Source: AC-51 sp963749895 (GTDB taxonomy: Bacteria; Actinomycetota; UBA4738; HRBIN12). From it: a DNA stretch of 64,000 nt. The notes beneath the pieces are model-generated. The model was given only the letters and a program-made list of their open reading frames with translations, was not told where the DNA came from and searched no databases. Made by a program: the position numbers and the translations under genes. The DNA lies in assembly GCA_963749895.1 (NCBI GenBank), contig CAVVOG010000002.1:106669-170668 (forward strand), written 5' to 3'. Shown piece after piece: positions 41,714-49,961 of this stretch (position 1 is its first letter; each line of letters begins with the position of its first letter).

Positions 41714-42934
41714 ATGTCCCGACGTCTATCGACCGCTGCCGTCGTCGCACTGGCTTCACTCTCCATGTCGCTGATGGGCGCCTCACCGGCGTTCGCCGTG
41801 GGAACGACACCCGTCCCTTCGTGGATGACGGACGGGCGGCTCTACGCCTCGCTCACGGACGGCGACCGGATCTACGTCGGAGGTGAGTTCACGCAACTCA
41901 GGTCTGCTCCCCTCGGGACCCCCGGCTCGGCGATCTCCGTCAGCAACCTCGGAGCGATCGACCTCTCGACCGGGGAAGGGGTCCCCGGGTTCACCCCCGC
42001 CGTGACGCACGCGACCTATGCCCCCTTCGTCCGCGCCATGGTGCTGTCGCCCGACGGCTCGCGGCTGTACATCGGAGGACGCTTCGACGCGGTCGATGGC
42101 GTGAAGCGGCGGAACGTGGCGGCGATCGACACCTCGGATGGCTCGGTCATCGCGAGCTTCAAGCCCAGGGTCGGGAGCCTCAAGAACCAGGTGTTCTCGC
42201 TGCTCCTGTCGCCGGACGGCTCGACCCTGTACATCGGGGGCAAGTTCGGCAAGGTGACCGGCGTGGTGCACAAGAACATCGCCGCCGTCAGCACCGCCAA
42301 CGGGTCGCTGCTCGACTGGACGTCGACCCCGAACAACAGCGTCCGGTCGATGGACTTCTCATCCGACGGCGACACGATCTTCATGGTCGGGGCGTTCAGC
42401 GCGGTCGACGGTCAGGCCAGGGAATCGATCGCCCGGATCAACACGGCGACCGGAGCGCTGCACGCGTGGTTCGTGCCCGGGTCCTTGATCTCCGGTCCCC
42501 CGATGACCGGGTGGTCCGTCGACGCGACCGCCACCACCGTGTACGGGGGGTTCGGTCGAGGCCCGAACTGGTTCGGTGCCTACCGGGTCTCCGACGGGTC
42601 CCAGGTCTTCCGTCGGAGCACCGTCGGCAACGTGCAGAAGGTGATGATGTCGCCGGACGGCACCCAGTTGTTCGTGGGAGGACACTTCGGAACGGGCCGC
42701 CTCACCCAGACGTTCACCGAATGCGGCAGCACGCCGTTCCGTGGGCTGCTGATCGCGAGTCCCGTGAACGGAACGGTGTCGTGCTCGTGGATCCCGCAAC
42801 TCGAGCCCTACGGGAGCAACTACGAGGGGGTCTGGGACTTCACGCTGACCGCCGAGCATCTGTGGTTCGTGGGGAACTTCACGCACGTGGGCGGCGTCGC
42901 CCAGGCGAACGTCGCTCGCCTCCCCCTCACGTAG
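41714..42934 (+). CDS. Secreted beta-propeller protein
   Basis: 406 residues. Signal peptide MSRRLSTAAVVALASLSMSLMGASPAFA. The mature part has repeated blades: SPDGSRLYIGGRFDAVDGVKRRNVAAIDTSDGSV, SPDGSTLYIGGKFGKVTGVVHKNIAAVSTANGS, SSDGDTIFMVGAFSAVDGQARESIARINTATGAL and SPDGTQLFVGGHF, a delta-60/PQQ-like seven-blade propeller. Two Cys (FTECGS and VSCSW) may form a disulfide. No enzyme signature; surface binding is likely. ATG 41714 follows GGGAGGA at 9 nt; a TACCCT box lies about 75 nt upstream, giving a long leader. Confidence 0.82.
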   Translation: MSRRLSTAAVVALASLSMSLMGASPAFAVGTTPVPSWMTDGRLYASLTDGDRIYVGGEFTQLRSAPLGTPGSAISVSNLGAIDLSTGEGVPGFTPAVTHATYAPFVRAMVLSPDGSRLYIGGRFDAVDGVKRRNVAAIDTSDGSVIASFKPRVGSLKNQVFSLLLSPDGSTLYIGGKFGKVTGVVHKNIAAVSTANGSLLDWTSTPNNSVRSMDFSSDGDTIFMVGAFSAVDGQARESIARINTATGALHAWFVPGSLISGPPMTGWSVDATATTVYGGFGRGPNWFGAYRVSDGSQVFRRSTVGNVQKVMMSPDGTQLFVGGHFGTGRLTQTFTECGSTPFRGLLIASPVNGTVSCSWIPQLEPYGSNYEGVWDFTLTAEHLWFVGNFTHVGGVAQANVARLPLT

Positions 42935-42955
42935 TCCGAGATCCACGCCGCCCCG

Positions 42956-42961
42956 TAGGCT
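42956..42961 (+). promoter_or_regulatory. -10 box of DUF1697 gene
   Basis: TAGGCT, 8 nt before ATG 42970; leaderless. Confidence 0.5.
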
Positions 42962-42969
42962 GACGGCCC

Positions 42970-43521
42970 ATGGGCCGGTACGTGGCGCTGCTGCGCGGGA
43001 TCAACGTGGGCGGCAGGAACCCGATCCGCATGGTGGAGCTGAAGGCGTGCTTCGCGCGGCACGGGTTCGCCGACGTGACCACGTACATCCAGAGCGGCAA
43101 CGTCGTGTTCTCGGCTCGCGGGCCGGCCGCCGCGCTCACCGAGCGGATCGAGACGATGCTGGCGGCCGAGTTCGACTACGACGCGAGCGTGGTGCTCCGC
43201 AGCCGTACCCAGATGAAGGCGGTCGTCGAGGGCGCCCCGGCAGGCTTCGGCCACGATCCGGCCACGTACCGGTCCGACGTGATCTTCCTGAAGCGACCGC
43301 TCACCGAGACCACGGCGCTGGCGGAGGTCTCGACGCGGGAGGGCGTGGATCGCGCGTGGGCTGGCCCGGGGGTCCTGTACTTCGAACGCGTCGCCGCCAG
43401 GGCGTCCCAGAGCCGCCTGTCGAAGATCGTGTCGTCACCGATCTACGCGCGCGTCACGATCCGCAACTGGAACACGACGACGACGCTGCTCCGACTGATG
43501 GAGACGGCCCCGCAGCCCTGA
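42970..43521 (+). CDS. DUF1697 family protein
   Basis: 183 residues, full length for the family. MGRYVALLRGINVGGRNPIRMVELKACFARHGFADVTTYIQSGNVVFSA is the unmistakable DUF1697 start, followed by two ferredoxin-like units and the conserved end SSPIYARVTIRNWNTTTTLL. No function has been established for this widespread actinobacterial family. It is monocistronic, with a leaderless start, and converges on the Crp-type regulator gene with 18 nt between. Confidence 0.93.
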   Translation: MGRYVALLRGINVGGRNPIRMVELKACFARHGFADVTTYIQSGNVVFSARGPAAALTERIETMLAAEFDYDASVVLRSRTQMKAVVEGAPAGFGHDPATYRSDVIFLKRPLTETTALAEVSTREGVDRAWAGPGVLYFERVAARASQSRLSKIVSSPIYARVTIRNWNTTTTLLRLMETAPQP

Positions 43522-43539
43522 GCGGTCGGGTGTCCGGTG

Positions 43540-44235
43540 TCAGGATGCCTCGCCACCGGATGCCTCGCCACCGGATGCCTCTTCGCTGAGTCGAATTGGA
43601 TCGAGCAGCACGACTCCCTCTTCGGACCGCTCGACGAGCCCCTCGTCCTTGAGCTGGAGGAGGGTCCGCCCGACCACCTCACGCACCGACCCCACGGCGT
43701 CGGCCAGCTCCTGCTGGCTCACCGGCGCGACCAGCCGGCGCGACCGGCCCGGCGATGCCAGGTCGAGGAGCTGGCGCGCCACCCGCTGTCGGACCGTCAG
43801 GAAGGCGTGCTGTGAGATGTCGTCGAACGCCTGATGCAGCTGACGTGTGAGCTCCTCCGCGCACGCCTTCGCGACGTCGGGGTCGGACGCGATCAAGGAG
43901 CGAACCGTCTCGACCTCGAAGGCGACCACGGCGGAGGTCGTCATCGCCTGGACGTTGGTGGGTGCAGGCCCGCTCAGCACCAGGACCAGACCGACGATGT
44001 CGCCGCGACGTGCGTACCGCACCGTGACCTGCCGGCCCTCCCCAGAGGTCAGGAAGACTCGAAGCAAGCCGTCCACGACGACGAGGACGCTCGGCGATCC
44101 CCCGTCCCGATACACGACCGACCCGGCCGGCACCTGGATGCGGATCGCGTCGGCCAGGAGACGCTCGACCGCCTCACGCGGGAGGGAGCGCAAGAAGCCC
44201 TCGTGCAACGTGCCGTGGAGGGGCCCGTCGAGCAC
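43540..44235 (-). CDS. Crp/Fnr-type regulator
   Basis: 231 residues. N-terminal cNMP-like beta-roll (VPAGSVVYRDGGSPSVLVVVDGLLRVFLTSGEGRQVTVRYARRGDIVGLVLVL), dimer helix, then a winged helix (FLTVRQRVARQLLDLASPG, VSQQELADAVGSVREVVGRTLLQLKDEGL). The phosphate-binding cassette is poorly kept, and there are no Fnr-type N-terminal Cys, so the effector is uncertain. GTG 44235 has a perfect GGAGGTGAT site at 3 nt. A consensus Crp box lies 51 nt upstream, suggesting autoregulation. The C terminus ends in a repeated EASGGEASGGEAS tail made by a 15-nt tandem repeat. Confidence 0.87.
   Translation of the reverse strand: MLDGPLHGTLHEGFLRSLPREAVERLLADAIRIQVPAGSVVYRDGGSPSVLVVVDGLLRVFLTSGEGRQVTVRYARRGDIVGLVLVLSGPAPTNVQAMTTSAVVAFEVETVRSLIASDPDVAKACAEELTRQLHQAFDDISQHAFLTVRQRVARQLLDLASPGRSRRLVAPVSQQELADAVGSVREVVGRTLLQLKDEGLVERSEEGVVLLDPIRLSEEASGGEASGGEAS
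43543..43581 (-). repeat. 15-nt tandem repeat at the end of the Crp-type gene
   Basis: GGATGCCTCGCCACC occurs twice in full (43543-43557, 43558-43572) and once in part (43573-43581), encoding the repeating EASGG tail. Confidence 0.85.
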
Positions 44236-44285
44236 AGCATCACCTCCGCCCTCTGATAACGAGCTTACCGACGCCCCGGATCTCG

Positions 44286-44301
44286 TGTGACTTCGGTCAC
44301 A
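44286..44301. promoter_or_regulatory. Consensus Crp-type operator
   Basis: TGTGACTTCGGTCACA is a perfect palindrome and an exact TGTGA-N6-TCACA Crp site, 51 nt upstream of the Crp-type gene (minus strand) and 96 nt upstream of the small gene at 44397 (plus strand). A weaker TCACC/GGTGA palindrome lies at about 44344-44355. Confidence 0.75.
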
Positions 44302-44396
44302 CCAGCGGGTGCGCGAGGTCACTGACACGACCGCGCGATGAGGTCACCCTGGTGATGTCGGATCCGACGCACGACGGGCGACGAGAGGAGGACGTC

Positions 44397-44597
44397 ATGA
44401 GGACGATCGAGTACCGGATCGAGGAACTGCCGCACGCCGAGGGCGACGTCCGCATCAAGGAACTCGTGGAGCGGCTGAGTGATCTGGGCGCCGAGGGGTG
44501 GGAGGTCGCGAGCGTCGACCTCACTGCACACCCCGGATACGTGGCGGGGCCGCTGCAGGTCCTGCTGCAGCGAACGGTGGAGGCCGAGAGGCCCTGA
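44397..44597 (+). CDS. DUF4177-like small protein
   Basis: 66 residues: MRTIEYRIEELPHAEGDVRIKELVERLSDLGAEGWEVASVDLTAHPGYVAGPLQVLLQR. The LNxLGAEGWEVxSVxxTP-like run is typical of DUF4177 and similar short proteins. ATG 44397 follows GAGGAGG at 5 nt. Divergent from the Crp-type gene and likely under the same box. A strong hairpin 50 nt downstream ends it. Function unknown. Confidence 0.7.
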   Translation: MRTIEYRIEELPHAEGDVRIKELVERLSDLGAEGWEVASVDLTAHPGYVAGPLQVLLQRTVEAERP

Positions 44598-44647
44598 CGG
44601 CTGGTCGCGGGAGGGGAAGCCTGCCCCGTCGCGGGGGTGGGCACGGA

Positions 44648-44679
44648 CGAGGGGCCGCCCCGGAAGGGGCGGCCCCTCG
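44648..44679 (+). terminator. Strong hairpin terminator
   Basis: Perfect 14-bp stem (CGAGGGGCCGCCCC and complement) capped by GGAA. Separates the DUF4177-like gene from the deacetylase gene. Confidence 0.8.
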
Positions 44680-44712
44680 GCATCTGGGCAGGACCGCGAT
44701 CGCGGTGCGCCC

Positions 44713-44718
44713 TATGCT
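44713..44718 (+). promoter_or_regulatory. -10 box of deacetylase gene
   Basis: TATGCT, 6 nt before ATG 44725; leaderless. Confidence 0.5.
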
Positions 44719-44724
44719 GCCGCG

Positions 44725-45519
44725 ATGACCGGGAACACGGACTGGCCCCACGGCGCCCGGTGTGCCGTGGCCTTCACGTTCGACTTCGACGCAGAGGAGG
44801 GGTGGATCGCCGACGATCCCGCGAACGCCGACCGGCCCGGGGTCCTCTCGCAGGGCGCCTACGCCGCAAAGGTCGCGATCCCCGAGATCTTGGCACTCCT
44901 CGAACGGGCCGGCGTCCGAGCGACCTTCTTCGTGCCCGGACGGGTCGCCGAGCGACACGGGGAGCGCGTCGCGGAGATCATCGCCGCCGGTCACGAGCTG
45001 GGGCACCATGGGTACACCCACACGTCGCCGACGGAGCTGAGCCGCGACCAGGAGGAGGCCGAGCTCGCGAAGGGCCTCGAGGTCCTGCGGGGGTTCGGCG
45101 CCGAGGTGACCGGCTATCGCTCCCCCGCATGGGAGTTCAGCCCGAACACGCTCCGACTCCTGGAGGCTCACGGGTTCGCGTACTCCTCGAACCTGATGGA
45201 CGACGTGCGCCCCTACCGGCACGAGAACTCGTCCGTGGTCGAGGTCCCCGTCCAGTGGATCTTGGACGACGCGCCGCACTTCTGGTTCGGCGTCGACGAC
45301 TGGGGCAAGACGATCGCGACGACCGCGCACGTCCGTGCGCTGTGGGAGGAGGAGTTCCTGGGGATCCGCCGGATAGGGGGTGCGTGCGTGTTCACGATGC
45401 ACCCGCAGGTGATCGGTCGGCCGAGCCGCCTCGCCTTCCTCGAGGACTTCATCGGGTTCGTGACCGACCACGACGACGTCTGGGTGGCGGCCACCGCCGA
45501 GATCGCCTCCCGCGTCTGA
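44725..45519 (+). CDS. Polysaccharide deacetylase-family protein (PuuE-like)
   Basis: 264 residues, NodB-type fold. AVAFTFDFDAEEGW contains the catalytic Asp-Asp pair region; GVRATFFVPGRVAERHGERVAEIIAAGHELGHHGYTHTSP holds the His-x3-His metal pair (HHGYTH); GYRSPAWEFSPNTLRLLEAHGFAYSSNLMDD and FTMHPQVIGRPSRLAFLEDFI close the fold. The HPQxxGRPSR end marks the branch acting on small cyclic amides or allantoin-like substrates rather than chitin. No signal peptide, so cytoplasmic. Substrate unknown. Monocistronic, leaderless start. Confidence 0.88.
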   Translation: MTGNTDWPHGARCAVAFTFDFDAEEGWIADDPANADRPGVLSQGAYAAKVAIPEILALLERAGVRATFFVPGRVAERHGERVAEIIAAGHELGHHGYTHTSPTELSRDQEEAELAKGLEVLRGFGAEVTGYRSPAWEFSPNTLRLLEAHGFAYSSNLMDDVRPYRHENSSVVEVPVQWILDDAPHFWFGVDDWGKTIATTAHVRALWEEEFLGIRRIGGACVFTMHPQVIGRPSRLAFLEDFIGFVTDHDDVWVAATAEIASRV

Positions 45520-45605
45520 CGCACGCGACACCGGTCCTCGACCCGGGTGCACCGGTGCCGTAGGCTCCGGTCCTGCCCGCGGACCGACACGAGGGGGATC
45601 GATAC

Positions 45606-46775
45606 GTGGAGGACCGCACCTTGCACCGTGCCGTCACGCCGCTGCTCGCGGCCGCGATGGCGATCTTCGTGTTCACGGTCGTGATCGGGATCTTGAACGG
45701 GACCGACGTGTGGAAGCCCGCGCACGGGCCGCTGCTGGCTCACGTGCACTCGGGCACGCTCGGCTGGATCACGCTCGCGATCTTCGCCGGGGCGTCCTGG
45801 ATCGTGGCCGCGCCGCTGCCACGCCTCCTGCGCGACGGGGCGATCGTCGCCGTCGTCTTCTACATCGCGATGTTCTGGATCGATTCCGAGCCGCTGCGGC
45901 CGGTCGCCGGAACGCTGATGCTGGCAGCGATCGTGTGGTTCACGGTCTGGGTGTTCCAGCAGCGGGCCGGACGGACCCGGACGGTGCCGAGGCTGTCGAT
46001 CGAGCTCGCGGCGGTGAACCTGACGATCGGCGGGATCCTCGGCGTGCTGCTGGGGCTGGACCTCGCCGGAACGATCGATCTGCCCGAGGGCATCGCGGGA
46101 GCCCACCCCGCGATGATGGTGGTCGGGTACCTGATCCTCGCAGGCGTGGCGATCGCCGAGCAGCTGATGGGCGGTTCGGGAACCCAGGATCTCCCCCGGT
46201 CGGGTCAGGTCCAGGCATGGCTCTTCTTCGTCGCGGGGATCGCGCTGGCCGTCGCCGTGCTGTTCGACATCCAGCCGTTACTGGGCCTGAACCTGCTCGG
46301 AGAGATCGTGGGCATCGGCATCCTGCTCGTGCGGAACCGTCACGCGATCGTCGCCGCCGGGTGGCCGCGGGCCTCCGCCCGCCTCCACGGCGCGACCTCG
46401 ATGCTGTTCACGCTCCCGGCCCTCGGCCTGCTCGGCTACCTGATCGCGAACTACGCCGACGACGTCGAGGCAGCGCCCCGTGGACTCTTCCTGGCCCTGG
46501 ACCACGCCACGTTCATCGGCATCCTCACGAACGCGATCCTCGGGCTCGTGCTGGTCGTCACGGCCGCCCGCAAGGAGGTCTGGGCGTGGGCCGACGGCCT
46601 CGTGTTCTGGGGCATGAACGTCGGCCTCACCACGTTCATCGTGGGATTGGTCGCCGAGGAGGCGGCGATCAAGCGGATCGGGACCCCGGTGATGGGCGCC
46701 GCGATCCTGCTCGGGCTGCTGACCGCCGCGGTACGGATGCGGGCGGAGGCCCGGGTCGTGATCGACACGGCGTGA
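45606..46775 (+). CDS. Polytopic membrane protein, haem-copper-oxidase/NnrS-like
   Basis: 389 residues, about twelve helices. The second helix begins AHGPLLAHVHSGTLGWITLAIFAGASW, with a His-x-His arrangement like the first helices of haem-copper oxidase subunit I or NnrS proteins; other intramembrane His include HGATSM and LDHATFIG. It lacks a clear six-His set with CuB ligands, so activity as an oxidase is not supported. GTG 45606 after GAGGGGG; a TAGGCT box lies about 40 nt upstream. Possible roles: haem or NO handling near the nitrite-reduction genes. The assignment is tentative. Confidence 0.55.
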   Translation: MEDRTLHRAVTPLLAAAMAIFVFTVVIGILNGTDVWKPAHGPLLAHVHSGTLGWITLAIFAGASWIVAAPLPRLLRDGAIVAVVFYIAMFWIDSEPLRPVAGTLMLAAIVWFTVWVFQQRAGRTRTVPRLSIELAAVNLTIGGILGVLLGLDLAGTIDLPEGIAGAHPAMMVVGYLILAGVAIAEQLMGGSGTQDLPRSGQVQAWLFFVAGIALAVAVLFDIQPLLGLNLLGEIVGIGILLVRNRHAIVAAGWPRASARLHGATSMLFTLPALGLLGYLIANYADDVEAAPRGLFLALDHATFIGILTNAILGLVLVVTAARKEVWAWADGLVFWGMNVGLTTFIVGLVAEEAAIKRIGTPVMGAAILLGLLTAAVRMRAEARVVIDTA

Positions 46776-46813
46776 CGGCGGACGGTCGTCGGCCGCCTGC
46801 GGATCCGTGGCTG

Positions 46814-47029
46814 TCAGTGACCTCCGCAGGCGCACGCGCCGCCGCACGCGCACCCACCGGCGGATGGCGCCGACCCGAGCGACCCGGTGGCGAACACCGA
46901 GAAGCGTCGCCGCACGCGGTCACTTCCGCATGCGGGGCACGCGACGGCGACATCCACGGAGGACGTGATCGAGCGCGTCACCTCGAACGGACCCTCGCAC
47001 GACAGACACAGGTACTCGTAGGTCGCCAT
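46814..47029 (-). CDS. FmdB-type zinc-ribbon protein
   Basis: 71 residues. MATYEYLCLSCEGPFEVTRSI opens the FmdB family; CLSC and CPACGSDRVRRRFS form the four-Cys zinc ribbon. The tail GGCACGGACACGGH is Gly/Cys/His-rich and could bind additional metal. FmdB-like proteins occur beside amidase or one-carbon genes and are thought to be regulators; the MttB-like genes begin 58 nt beyond. ATG 47029 lies 8 nt from TATCCT, leaderless. Confidence 0.85.
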   Translation of the reverse strand: MATYEYLCLSCEGPFEVTRSITSSVDVAVACPACGSDRVRRRFSVFATGSLGSAPSAGGCACGGACACGGH

Positions 47030-47037
47030 CGCGTCGC

Positions 47038-47043
47038 AGGATA
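47038..47043 (-). promoter_or_regulatory. -10 box of FmdB-type gene
   Basis: TATCCT on the minus strand, 8 nt before ATG 47029. Confidence 0.5.
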
Positions 47044-47086
47044 CCGGTCGGCGTGCAGCGGCGCGGCGGCCACCGGAACGCCCGGC

Positions 47087-48487
47087 TCACTCCTCGGCGG
47101 TGCGAGCCTCGATGATCCGGACCAGTTCGCGGTCGACGTCCTCGGGCAGGGCAACGGGTTCGTGCTCGGCCCGGATCCGCCGCACCTGCTCCCGTGCGAG
47201 CTCCCGCGGGTCGGGTGGGAATCCGAGATCCTCGACGGAGGGCACCGTCAGGTCGTCGAGCGCCTCGGGTCCTGCCGGACCGTCGATCGGGGGCAGGCCC
47301 TCGCACGCGTCGCAGATCGCCCCGAACAGCTCGGCGTCGAGGACCACGTTCACGTCGTCGTACACCGAGGCGCCGTGGAGCGTGCCGGTCCCCGTGATCA
47401 TCTCGGCCCGACCGGCCGCCGCGACCGCCATCAAGGAGACCGCGTGCTGGACGCCGGCCTGCCAGTCCTGCGTCTTCGCGCCCGTGTCGAGCGACAAGAT
47501 GTTGATCGGCACCCGGTACCGGTGGGCGAGCTGGGCGAACGCGAGCTTCAACAGCGTGTCCTCCGGCCCCCAGTCCTGCCGGTAGCTGCCGGCGCGCAGA
47601 TCCATGAACGTCGGGTACGGCCCGCAGAACGTGACCGCGCCCGGGACGAGCGCTTCCACGATCGTCATCCCGCCGACCATCTCCGCGTTCATCGACACGA
47701 GGGTCCCGGCCAGGGTCGACGGCGCCGTCGCGCACGGGATCCCCATCGAGATGAACCCCGACGGGAGCCCCCCACGCGCGAACTCGATCGCGGCCTCGAT
47801 CGGCCCCTCGTCGTACATCAGCGGGCTGATGCAGCACTGGTAGGTGGACACGATCGGGCGCCGTCGCAGCTCGAGGTCGCCGCCCGCTACGACGCGGGCC
47901 ATCTCCAGGACGGCCTGCGCGTCACGACGGCTGTAGGTCTCGTTGTGCTGGGCGTGCTTCGTCGAGTGCCCCAACATCGCGCGAGTGATGTGGACCGCCT
48001 GCGTGTGCGGCGGGACGTCGGCGGGCGCGACCGTCGGCCACAGGTAGCCCACCTCCGGCACGGCGTCGACGACCCGTGTCGTGTCGATCAGGTCCTGGAG
48101 CGTCGAGGCGCGACGTCGCCCCGTCTCGGGGTCGACGATCAACGCGGCGGTCCCGTCGCCGGAGAGCCAGCCCGCGCTCCCGTCGACCGGCAGGTCCAGG
48201 TCGGGGTCGCGGGCGGCCATCAGGAACGACGGCGGCACGAGCGCCATGCACTCCTCGACCATCGCCGGAGCGAACCGCACCCGCATCTCGGCCTCGTCGA
48301 CCCGCGCGCCCGCACCGGCGAGCTCTGCACGGATCGCGGCGGAACGGACCTGGAGGCCCACCTCGTCGAGGACCCGCAGGGTCGCCTGATGGACCCGCTC
48401 GACCTGATCCTCGGTGAGGACCTCGATCGTCCACGGGCCACGGAGCCCACGGATCGTCCGAGGCACGACGTCGGTCGGCGCACTCAT
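47087..48487 (-). CDS. MttB-family (trimethylamine/glycine betaine:corrinoid) methyltransferase, non-Pyl
   Basis: 466 residues. TIM-barrel typical of MttB: EVLTEDQVERVHQATLRVLDEVGLQVRS, GSAGWLSGDGTAALIVDPETGRRRAS, MLGHSTKHAQHNETYSRRDAQAVLEMARVVAGG, and GPEDTLLKLAFAQLAHRYRVPINILSLDTGAKTQDWQAGVQHAVSLM. It is read through without an amber codon, so it belongs to the large non-pyrrolysine branch, whose known member MtgB demethylates glycine betaine; other substrates are possible. ATG 48487 overlaps the stop of a second, divergent homologue by 4 nt, so the two are co-translated. The matching corrinoid protein is not in the window; the UroD/MtaA-like protein is at 24288. Confidence 0.88.
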   Translation of the reverse strand: MSAPTDVVPRTIRGLRGPWTIEVLTEDQVERVHQATLRVLDEVGLQVRSAAIRAELAGAGARVDEAEMRVRFAPAMVEECMALVPPSFLMAARDPDLDLPVDGSAGWLSGDGTAALIVDPETGRRRASTLQDLIDTTRVVDAVPEVGYLWPTVAPADVPPHTQAVHITRAMLGHSTKHAQHNETYSRRDAQAVLEMARVVAGGDLELRRRPIVSTYQCCISPLMYDEGPIEAAIEFARGGLPSGFISMGIPCATAPSTLAGTLVSMNAEMVGGMTIVEALVPGAVTFCGPYPTFMDLRAGSYRQDWGPEDTLLKLAFAQLAHRYRVPINILSLDTGAKTQDWQAGVQHAVSLMAVAAAGRAEMITGTGTLHGASVYDDVNVVLDAELFGAICDACEGLPPIDGPAGPEALDDLTVPSVEDLGFPPDPRELAREQVRRIRAEHEPVALPEDVDRELVRIIEARTAEE

Positions 48488-49863
48488 CGGGTCGCCTCCT
48501 CGATCGCGTGGGTGACGGCCGGGTCGAGGGGTGGCGGTTCGTGCGACGCCAGGAGGTCGCGGACACGATCGGCCGCGTGCGCCGGTGGTTCCGGCCGCCC
48601 CGCCTCCTCCCACGCCTCCCAGGTGCTCGTGTCCATGCACCTCGACACCCACGCCTCGCGGAAGTGGTGCAGGGTGTGCTGTTCGCCCAGGAAATGCTCC
48701 GCGGGTCCGACGTCGGCGATCACCTCGACGGCGAGCGTCTCGTCGTCCACGTCGAAGCCCGGCGGGATGAACCGGACGAGGTCGAACAGCTCGGCGTCCA
48801 ACAGCAGCGCGGTGAGCGAGGAGACGCGGCCGTCCGCCCGCTGACCCGCGCCGGCCAGGACGTCGGGCGGCGACATCCACCCGGCGGTGGCGGCCAGCCC
48901 TCCCTCCACCCCGGCTCGCCAATCCGAACCGGCGGCCCTCGTCGGGAACGCCGGCAGCTGCGACCTGATCCGGACGTCCTCCGCCAGCTGGACCCATGCC
49001 ATCCGGAGCCGCGGCGGTCCGGGCGCGGAGGCACCGATCGTCACGCGGGCGTCGGGCACCAGGAGCCGGAGGCAGACCGCGGCGGCGAGGGAACCGGCGA
49101 ACGCACGGTCGAGAGGCGCCTCACCGGCCACCACCGTGCAGGGGATCCCCGCAGAGACGATCGACGCGGCGGCATCGAGCCGCTCGATCACCAGCGGACG
49201 ATCGAGCGTCACGACCACGGACAGCGGTGGGCGATCGCCCAGCGCGTCGGGTCCGCCGGCGAGCGCCGACGCGACGGCCACGATCGCCCGTGCCGCGTCG
49301 GGGTCGGAGGGCACCTCGACCTGGAGGTGCTTCCCGGTCGCGGCGACCAACGGGGGCAGGTCACGGACCACATCCGTCGCCGCGACCGGCCCGACCACCC
49401 CGATCTGCGGCACCGCGTCGGCGAGTCGGGCGGCCTGCACGGCGTCGTCGCGGGTCGACGGCCGCCGCTTCCCCGTCTCGAGCTCGTCGACGGTCGCCGC
49501 GACCCCGCCGCCACCGAGCCACGCCACGGATCCGTCCAGGGTCAGGTCACAGGCAGGGTCGCGCCCGGCCAGGACGAACGGCGCCGCCGCGTCCCGGAGC
49601 ACCGAGTCGACGAGCGAGGCCGGCAGGTGGACCCGCTTGCGTTCGTCGTCGACGACGGCGGCCGTCGTGCCCAGCCGCGCGCGCGCGTACGCGGACGGGA
49701 CGACCACCCCGTCGTCGGCCAGGCGACGCTCGACCGCGCCGCGGATGCGCCCGAGCTCGCCTGCATCCAGCACGGCCACCCGGCTCGCGCGCCACAGCGG
49801 CAGCACCCGCGCATCGGGGAGGGACCTCGGGGCTCGGTCCCGCACGGCGTTGATCGGTTCCAC
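48484..49863 (-). CDS. Divergent MttB-like protein
   Basis: 459 residues from GTG 49863 (GGAGG at 7 nt; an ATG at 49929 is in frame, with a TACGAT box between). The fold follows MttB: VAVLDAGELGRIRGAVERRLADDGVVV, GSVAWLGGGGVAATVDELETGKRRPSTRDDAVQAARLADAVPQIGVVGPVAA, and DWRAGVEGGLAATAGWMSPPDVLAGAG. It is much less conserved than its partner: the His-rich substrate loop (HSTKHAQHN in the partner) is missing, so it may be a non-catalytic partner or bind a different methyl donor. Coupled to the canonical copy by ATGA. Confidence 0.75.
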   Translation of the reverse strand: MEPINAVRDRAPRSLPDARVLPLWRASRVAVLDAGELGRIRGAVERRLADDGVVVPSAYARARLGTTAAVVDDERKRVHLPASLVDSVLRDAAAPFVLAGRDPACDLTLDGSVAWLGGGGVAATVDELETGKRRPSTRDDAVQAARLADAVPQIGVVGPVAATDVVRDLPPLVAATGKHLQVEVPSDPDAARAIVAVASALAGGPDALGDRPPLSVVVTLDRPLVIERLDAAASIVSAGIPCTVVAGEAPLDRAFAGSLAAAVCLRLLVPDARVTIGASAPGPPRLRMAWVQLAEDVRIRSQLPAFPTRAAGSDWRAGVEGGLAATAGWMSPPDVLAGAGQRADGRVSSLTALLLDAELFDLVRFIPPGFDVDDETLAVEVIADVGPAEHFLGEQHTLHHFREAWVSRCMDTSTWEAWEEAGRPEPPAHAADRVRDLLASHEPPPLDPAVTHAIEEATR

Positions 49864-49961
49864 GTTCGCCTCCACGGTCGGCCGGTCCCGGCCATCGTAG
49901 GGAGGGGCCGAGACGCGCCGGGCGGCCATCCATCCCGCAGCCGCCGGGACCTGCGGCAGGC

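Noticed and set aside
45606..46775. Haem-copper oxidase subunit I or NO reductase
   Set aside because: The full set of haem and copper His ligands could not be found, so only a loose resemblance is claimed.
47087..48487. Possible pyrrolysine-type MttB
   Set aside because: The gene reads through with no amber codon, so it belongs to the non-pyrrolysine branch.
45710..48844. Open frame of more than 1000 codons on the plus strand
   Set aside because: It crosses the real membrane-protein, FmdB and MttB genes in another frame or on the other strand; Arg/Pro/Gly-rich translation without domains is typical of GC-rich antisense frames.
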